DNA from: Fimenecus sp051881395
Lineage (GTDB): Bacteria > Bacillota > Clostridia > Oscillospirales > Acutalibacteraceae
Assembly: GCA_051881395.1 (NCBI GenBank)
Contig: JBJEPU010000139.1
Coordinates: forward strand, 1-8,818
Length of the DNA: 8,818 bases
Direction of reading: 5' to 3'
Shown piece after piece: positions 4,724 to 8,818 of this stretch (position 1 is the stretch's first letter; each line of letters opens with the position of its first letter). The notes under the pieces were generated by a model. The model had not been told where the DNA came from. It saw only the letters and a program-made list of their open reading frames with translations, and ran no database searches. The translations under genes were made by a program, and so were the position numbers.

Positions 4724-7084
4724 TTACTGTTTGAGCGCGATATTATCTTTGGCAAGAGTGGCAATAATTTCATCCACCACACCCATTACCTCGTCACGCG
4801 TCAAGGTCTTTTCAGGGTGCGAGAAAGTAAGTCTTGTGGTGATGGATTTGCCCACCGCGTCACGGTAGGTATCGACCACTTCGACTTTTTGGATCAGCGG
4901 GCTGTTCGTATCCGCAATTGCCTTGCCGATGGGCGCAAAGGTTTCGCTCACAAACGACAGGTCGATTTCCATACCCGGGAAGCGCGACGGCTCTTTGTAG
5001 TGAATCCCCGCATCGACAATTTGGGCGAACGCCTGCACGTCGATTTCCGCGTACACGATGGCGGCTTTTTTGTCGATTTTCTTCGAGACGGCGGGGTGTA
5101 CCAAGCCGATTTCGCCGACAGTCACACCGTCACACGAAACCGCGTTTAAATTGCGCGGGTGCTGGTAACTGTGGGTTGCAGACATCGCCACGAAGTCAAG
5201 CGACTTGTGTTTCACATCGTCCGCCACGACAGACAGCATTTTTGCCAATTCAAAATAGAGCGTTTCGGCGGATTTGGTTTTGGAGAACAGCGTCACGCAC
5301 AGCTTTTTGTGCTCGACGCACAGGTTGTTTTCGTCCACACCGTCCACCGTTCTGCCGATTTCAAACACGCCGAAATCGGGCGCAAATGCGGTGTTTGTAC
5401 GCACTTGGCAAAGCTGGGTGGGCACAATGGATTTGCGAATCGTCTCGATATTCGGGTTGGTCGCATTGATGAGTTTAATATTGTCCTCCACTTCGATACC
5501 GAGCGCTTTATAGTCGTCAGAATACGCCCAAACATACGAGTGCAGTTCATACAGGGAGAAGCGTTTCACCAAAATATCCTTGATTTTGTCCTCAACGGTC
5601 TTTTCTTCACTCATACGCACAGGGTACAGCGGCGCTTGGGCAGTATGCACATCGAAATTGTCATACCCGTAAATGCGGGTGATTTCCTCGACAATGTCCG
5701 CTTTAATCGTGACATCTTTTGTCGCGCGGTAACTCGGCACATCGACGGTGAAGCAGTCGCCGTCGGCTTTCACGCCGAAGCCCAAGGATTTGAGTGTTCT
5801 GACCACCGTATCGTTCGGAATATCAATCCCCGTGTAGCGGTCTAAATACGCCTTGTCGAATTCAAGCGTGACAGGCGGGTAGTGATAGGCATAATCGTCC
5901 GTCAGCGACGAAACCACGCGCGCGGTTTTGTCGGTATCGGTCAACAATTTTACAAAACGCGCAATCGCGGGCACGGTCATTTCGGGGTCTAAGCATTTTT
6001 CGTACCGCATAGACGCGTCGGTGCGGTGTGCAAGGCGCACGGTAGATTTGCGCACGGACGCCGCGTCAAAGGTTGCGGATTCGAGCGTTAATGTGGTGGT
6101 ATCCTCGACGATTTCGGAGTCCAACCCGCCCATAATACCCGCAATGGCAACGGGGGTATTGTCGTTGCAAATCATCAAGGTGTTTTCGTCAATATTGCGC
6201 GCAACGCCGTCCAAGGTTTGGAACACGAACGGCTCCGTGAAACGCTTAATGCGGATTTTTTCGACCTTGCGGGAGTCAAAAGCGTGCATCGGCTGACCCA
6301 TTTCAAGCATCAAGTAGTTGGTAAGGTCTGCAAGGAAGTTGATTGCGCGCATCCCGCAGTAGTACAGGCGAATGCGCATATTCACGGGGCTTATATTCGT
6401 GTGAATATTCTCCACCTGCAAGCAGGAATACCGCTGGCAAAGCGGGTCTTCGATTTTCATATCGACTTTCGGCAGATTGTCATACGCGTGCAAATCCACG
6501 GTGTCAAGCGGTTTCAATTCTCTGCCCGCAAGCGCGGCAAATTCGCGCGCGATGCCGTAATGCCCCCAAAGGTCGGGACGGTTGGTGAGGGATTTATTGT
6601 CGACCTCAAACACAATATCGTCAATCGCGTATACATCTTTTAACTCCGTACCGTTTTTGATGTCGTCGGTGATGTCCATAATCCCCGAATTGTCGTCGCT
6701 GATGCCGATTTCCTTTTCGGAACAGCACATACCGTTCGAGGTGTAGCCCGCAAGCTTGCGCGGGGCGATGGTAATGTCGCCTAACTGCGCGCCGACTTTC
6801 GCAAAGGCGGTTTTCATACCGACGCGCACATTCGGCGCACCGCAAACCACATCAACCAATTCGGGTTCGCCGATATCCACTTTCAAAAGGTGGAGCTTTT
6901 CGCTTTCGGGGTGCGCTTCGACAGATTTAATCTCGGCGCAGACAACGCCCTTCAAATCCTGCCCTTTCATAAAGATTTCATTTTCCACTTCGGCGGTGGA
7001 AAGCGAAAAACGGTGAATTAAATCGAGCTTGTCAAGCCCCGTGAAATCCACATAATCCGAAATCCAATTCATGGATAAAAACAT
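4724..7084 (-). CDS. pheT: Phenylalanine--tRNA ligase beta subunit
   Basis: The beta subunit of the cytoplasmic alpha2-beta2 phenylalanyl-tRNA synthetase, which charges tRNA-Phe and edits misactivated tyrosine. The 786-residue length is normal. Regions in order: the N-terminal MNWISDYVDF (5-14), an EMAP/OB-type tRNA-binding domain (about 40-150, with HPESEKLHLLKVD and CGAPNVRVGMKTAFAKVGA), the B3/B4 editing domain (about 208-375, with LADLTNYLMLEMGQPMHAFD and GIMGG), the B5 domain (about 400-475, with VPSYRATKDVTIKADIVEEI and RIYGYDN), a catalytic-like core (about 490-690), and a C-terminal FDX-ACB anticodon-binding domain (about 697-786, PSRFPGMEIDLSF). AGGAGGG (7092-7098) lies seven bases before the ATG at 7084 and so selects M1 over the ATG four codons later. 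It starts 17 bp after the pheS stop and is cotranscribed under T-box control. Confidence 0.98.
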   Translation of the reverse strand: MFLSMNWISDYVDFTGLDKLDLIHRFSLSTAEVENEIFMKGQDLKGVVCAEIKSVEAHPESEKLHLLKVDIGEPELVDVVCGAPNVRVGMKTAFAKVGAQLGDITIAPRKLAGYTSNGMCCSEKEIGISDDNSGIMDITDDIKNGTELKDVYAIDDIVFEVDNKSLTNRPDLWGHYGIAREFAALAGRELKPLDTVDLHAYDNLPKVDMKIEDPLCQRYSCLQVENIHTNISPVNMRIRLYYCGMRAINFLADLTNYLMLEMGQPMHAFDSRKVEKIRIKRFTEPFVFQTLDGVARNIDENTLMICNDNTPVAIAGIMGGLDSEIVEDTTTLTLESATFDAASVRKSTVRLAHRTDASMRYEKCLDPEMTVPAIARFVKLLTDTDKTARVVSSLTDDYAYHYPPVTLEFDKAYLDRYTGIDIPNDTVVRTLKSLGFGVKADGDCFTVDVPSYRATKDVTIKADIVEEITRIYGYDNFDVHTAQAPLYPVRMSEEKTVEDKIKDILVKRFSLYELHSYVWAYSDDYKALGIEVEDNIKLINATNPNIETIRKSIVPTQLCQVRTNTAFAPDFGVFEIGRTVDGVDENNLCVEHKKLCVTLFSKTKSAETLYFELAKMLSVVADDVKHKSLDFVAMSATHSYQHPRNLNAVSCDGVTVGEIGLVHPAVSKKIDKKAAIVYAEIDVQAFAQIVDAGIHYKEPSRFPGMEIDLSFVSETFAPIGKAIADTNSPLIQKVEVVDTYRDAVGKSITTRLTFSHPEKTLTRDEVMGVVDEIIATLAKDNIALKQ

Positions 7085-7101
7085 ATTGTCGCCCTCCTTC
7101 C

Positions 7102-8154
7102 TTATTCATCGTCCGTGAACTGCGACAACGATTTTAAATTGCCGCTGTTCAAATCACGAATATCTTTTACGCCGTATTTCATCATGGCAAGGCGGGTAAG
7201 CCCCAAGCCGAACGCAAAACCCGTGTATTCCTCGGGGTCAATGCCGCCCGCTTTTAACACTTCGGGGTGAATCATACCGCAGGGGCAAAGTTCCAGCCAA
7301 CCGCTGTGCTTGCACGAGGAGCACCCCTCGCCGCCGCAAATAAGACAACTGATGTCGAGTTCAAAGCCCGGTTCAACGAACGGAAAAAAGCCCGGGCGCA
7401 GGCGCACTTTGATGTCTTTGCGGAACACCTCGGACAGCATGGTTTTCATAAAGTAAATGAGGTTCGAAATGGAGATGTTTTTGTCCACCATCACGCCTTC
7501 CATTTGGAAAAAGGTGTTTTCGTGGCAGGCGTCGGTCGCCTCATTGCGGAAACAACGACCGGGGAAAATCGCCTTAATCGGCACGCCGTCGTTCACGAGC
7601 GCATCTTTATACTTTTTGTAAATCGCATTTTGCGCGGCAGAGGTCTGCGATTTTAACAGTTGCCCGTTTTCGAGATAATAGGTGTCCTGCATATCGCGGG
7701 CGGGGTGGTCTTTCGGAATATTCAAGGATTCAAAGCACTCGTAATCCGTCACGACCTCGCTGTAATCCTCGACGGTAAAGCCCATCGACTTAAAAATCGC
7801 CTCGCACTCGCGCTGGACAAGCGTAATCGGGTGATACGCCCCGCGGGCGAGATTTTGCGGCACGGAAATATCGAAAAGCGGCATACTTTCGATTTCGCGC
7901 TGCATTTCGCGCTCCTTTAATTCTTTGGTTTTTTCACTGAGCATGGTTTCAATGCTCGCGCGCACTTCATTGGCGAGTTGCCCCATTTTCGGGCGTTCCT
8001 CGGCGGAAAGCGCACCCATACTTTTTAAAATCCCCGTCAGTTCGCCCTTTTTGCCGAGCACCTGCACGCGGAAGTTTTCGAGTTCGGACAAATCGCTAAG
8101 CGTTGCCAACTGCTCTTTGGCGCGCGTGCGAATGTCCTCTAACTTCTGTTTCAA
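7102..8154 (-). CDS. pheS: Phenylalanine--tRNA ligase alpha subunit (TTG start)
   Basis: The catalytic alpha subunit of phenylalanyl-tRNA synthetase, 350 residues. It has an N-terminal coiled coil that contacts tRNA (about 1-90), then the class II catalytic core: HPI (108-110), the motif 2 region FPGRCFRNEATDACHENTFFQMEG split over 197-220, FFPFVEPGFELD (256-267) and motif 3 GFAFGLGLTRLAMMKYG (312-328). A Cys-rich insertion (C270, C273, C278, C281, then C290 and C292) looks like a small metal knuckle; E. coli PheS lacks it, but I recall it from clostridial homologues. The start is TTG at 8154-8152 (MKQKLEDIRTRA), six bases after GGGAG. An ATG 47 codons upstream is open in frame but would put coding sequence across the T-box and its terminator, and those residues resemble no PheS N-terminus. 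Confidence 0.96.
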   Translation of the reverse strand: MKQKLEDIRTRAKEQLATLSDLSELENFRVQVLGKKGELTGILKSMGALSAEERPKMGQLANEVRASIETMLSEKTKELKEREMQREIESMPLFDISVPQNLARGAYHPITLVQRECEAIFKSMGFTVEDYSEVVTDYECFESLNIPKDHPARDMQDTYYLENGQLLKSQTSAAQNAIYKKYKDALVNDGVPIKAIFPGRCFRNEATDACHENTFFQMEGVMVDKNISISNLIYFMKTMLSEVFRKDIKVRLRPGFFPFVEPGFELDISCLICGGEGCSSCKHSGWLELCPCGMIHPEVLKAGGIDPEEYTGFAFGLGLTRLAMMKYGVKDIRDLNSGNLKSLSQFTDDE

Positions 8155-8160
8155 GACAAT

Positions 8161-8165
8161 CTCCC
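8161..8165 (-). promoter_or_regulatory. Ribosome binding site that decides the pheS start
   Basis: AAAGGGAG ends six bases before the TTG at 8154. It is the only Shine-Dalgarno-like site between the T-box terminator and the conserved PheS N-terminus, so it supports a TTG start. Confidence 0.7.
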
Positions 8166-8194
8166 TTTCTGTATAAAAATTTTGAATCGTTTGC

Positions 8195-8228
8195 AAAAAA
8201 TAAAGCGCCGCCCCCAAAGGGACGGCGC
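8195..8228 (-). terminator. Regulated terminator of the pheST T-box leader
   Basis: GCGCCGTCCC pairs with GGGGCGGCGC (10 bp, one U-G pair) and is followed on the minus strand by TTTATTTTTT. It is the default off state of the T-box; its 5' strand is shared with the antiterminator. Confidence 0.92.
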
Positions 8229-8440
8229 AAAAAGCCGTTTCTAAACCACCCGTTGTGAAAAGCGCTGACACGCCCCTGCCCGTTAACGGCGGCAACCGTT
8301 GCGACCTACTGCAAGTTCAGCCGCACCGCTCCAAAGTGAAACTTCGGCGAAAAACCGTTTTGCCCGCGCTTACAGCCTGTGGCGCGTGGCTCTCTGAAAA
8401 ACAGTGACAATTCGCTTACTGCCTTTTTCCCAGCGTTTGT
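8195..8440 (-). ncRNA. T-box riboswitch leader, tRNA-Phe specific (UUC specifier)
   Basis: Read on the minus strand, the canonical T-box parts occur in order: the AGTAA loop-E element (8416-8420), AGAGAGCC (8388-8395) and GCTGTAAGCG (8367-8376) of the distal Stem I, the specifier loop GAAGTTTCACTTTGGAGC (8328-8345) with codon UUC at 8338-8340 just before ACTTTGGAGC, the GCAGTAGG..AACGG..CCGTTAACG Stem II/III region, and the T-box AACGGGTGGTTTAG (8241-8254). The bulge UGGU would pair with the ACCA end of uncharged tRNA-Phe. The antiterminator can form from GGG/CCC plus ACGGC (8234-8238) with GCCGT (8222-8226), which competes with the terminator. In this family, uncharged tRNA lets transcription read into the operon. 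The limits are approximate. Confidence 0.95.
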
Positions 8441-8461
8441 CGGATTTATTTTTGCGTATAT

Positions 8462-8489
8462 AGTATAGCACAGTTTTTTAAATTTGCAA
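8462..8489 (-). promoter_or_regulatory. Sigma-A promoter of pheST
   Basis: On the minus strand TTGCAA (8484-8489) is followed after 16 bases by TATACT (8462-8467), with an extended -10 TG one base before it. Transcription should begin near 8455, about 300 nt before pheS, giving room for exactly the T-box leader. Confidence 0.8.
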
Positions 8490-8552
8490 GTATAATTTCG
8501 AGACCGACCTGTTTCTGCTTCCGACCGTATCCGCAGGCGGGTCAGGCGTATC

Positions 8553-8703
8553 AATTGGGATTTGTATTGGTCATCCTGAGCGTAGCGAAGGATCTCAAAC
8601 AGCACCAAGTATAAAATGTGCGAAACAAGATTCTTCGCCTATCGGCTCAGAATGACAATCGGGCGGGCGTGGAAGCCCGCCACTACGCGTACAAATCCCA
8701 ATT
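8553..8703. repeat. 151-bp MITE-like element with 14-bp terminal inverted repeats, copy C
   Basis: The ends AATTGGGATTTGTA (8553-8566) and TACAAATCCCAATT (8690-8703) are perfect inverted repeats. Inside are a diverged copy of the arm repeat (left arm GTCATCCTGA-GCGTAGC-GAAGGATCTC at 8570-8596, right arm ending TCAGAATGAC at 8656) and a second hairpin, GGCGGGC-GTGGAA-GCCCGCC (8662-8681), followed by ACTACGCG. No coding sequence and no convincing target-site duplication are seen (only TC on each side). It lies between the upstream minus-strand gene and the pheST promoter; its GC hairpin may also serve as a weak terminator for that gene. Confidence 0.75.
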
Positions 8704-8711
8704 TCCTGTAC

Positions 8712-8818
8712 TCACAGTGTGGCGCACAGCGCATCACACAGTGCGTCGATTTCCGCCAAATTATTTTCCTTGACGGTCGAGCGCAGGTTGACGGTTTCCT
8801 CCAACACGGTGATGTTCT
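8712..8818 (-). CDS. C-terminal end of an unidentified gene
   Basis: The minus-strand frame is open from the window edge to a TGA at 8712-8714, giving 34 residues that begin NITVLEETVNLR and end IDALCDALCATL. The composition is protein-like, mixing acidic and hydrophobic residues in a helical pattern, and its direction matches pheST. I do not recognise the family and the fragment is too short to name. It could also be a chance open frame; the other two minus-strand frames are less convincing, and one of them stops within 20 codons. Confidence 0.5.
   Translation of the reverse strand, partial: NITVLEETVNLRSTVKENNLAEIDALCDALCATL

Noticed and set aside
5159..5845. Long plus-strand open frames inside pheT, and others inside glmS and pheS
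   Set aside because: They are antisense shadows of well-conserved genes; the biased codon use of the real frame keeps the opposite strand open.
8306..8608. Minus-strand open frame of 100 codons upstream of pheS
   Set aside because: It runs through the T-box leader, the pheST promoter and the repeat; its beginning (ILRYAQDD-like) is the typical chance translation of such repeats.
1..8818. A new defence, toxin-antitoxin, phage or biosynthetic system
   Set aside because: All complete genes are accounted for as housekeeping enzymes, a carrier and one small membrane protein; no nuclease, toxin, transposase or phage gene is present.

Overview
This window looks like a chromosomal, housekeeping stretch from a low-to-mid-GC Gram-positive bacterium, most likely a member of the Clostridia (possibly a gut-type Oscillospirales/Ruminococcaceae lineage; the exact group is inference). 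The reasons are a glmS ribozyme in front of glmS, a T-box leader with a Phe specifier in front of pheST, Firmicutes-like sigma-A promoters with strong Shine-Dalgarno sites, and a Cys-rich insertion in PheS that I recall from clostridial homologues. A run of exactly 100 Ns (4489-4588) shows that the sequence is a scaffolded draft or metagenome assembly.

Layout. Positions 1-77 lie downstream of glmS and hold a fragment of an interspersed-repeat end. 78-1904 (minus) is glmS. The 485 bp from 1905 to 2389 are not empty: they hold the glmS leader, with a glmS self-cleaving ribozyme (about 1988-2174) and a consensus sigma-A promoter (2270-2298), then an AT-rich stretch and the start of a divergent gene. 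2390-3235 (plus) encodes a five-helix integral membrane protein with DUF975-like features. 3236-3491 holds a repeat element, a second hairpin module and the promoter of the next gene. 3492-4361 (plus) is an EamA/DMT-family transporter. 4362-4723 has no gene: it holds an inverted copy of the same repeats, a 32-bp tandem array interrupted by the assembly gap, and a strong terminator for pheST. 4724-7084 and 7102-8154 (minus) are pheT and pheS, a two-gene operon. The 557 bp from 8155 to 8711 contain the tRNA-Phe T-box leader with its terminator, the pheST promoter, and a 151-bp MITE-like element with 14-bp terminal inverted repeats. 8712-8818 (minus) is the last 34 codons of an unidentified gene.

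How it works together. The two minus-strand housekeeping units are each controlled by RNA sensing of the pathway product or substrate: GlmS by glucosamine-6-phosphate through ribozyme cleavage, PheST by uncharged tRNA-Phe through antitermination. The plus-strand transporter gene is different in character: it carries its own extended -10 promoter and sits between two inverted copies of a composite interspersed repeat, one of which overlaps its stop codon.

The most interesting unexplained structure is the interspersed repeat. Its arms (GTCATTCTGA-core-GAAGAATCTC) occur in three loci here, and every intact arm can fold into a small hairpin whose inner and outer helices covary between copies. I see no defence system, CRISPR array, prophage or transposase gene.
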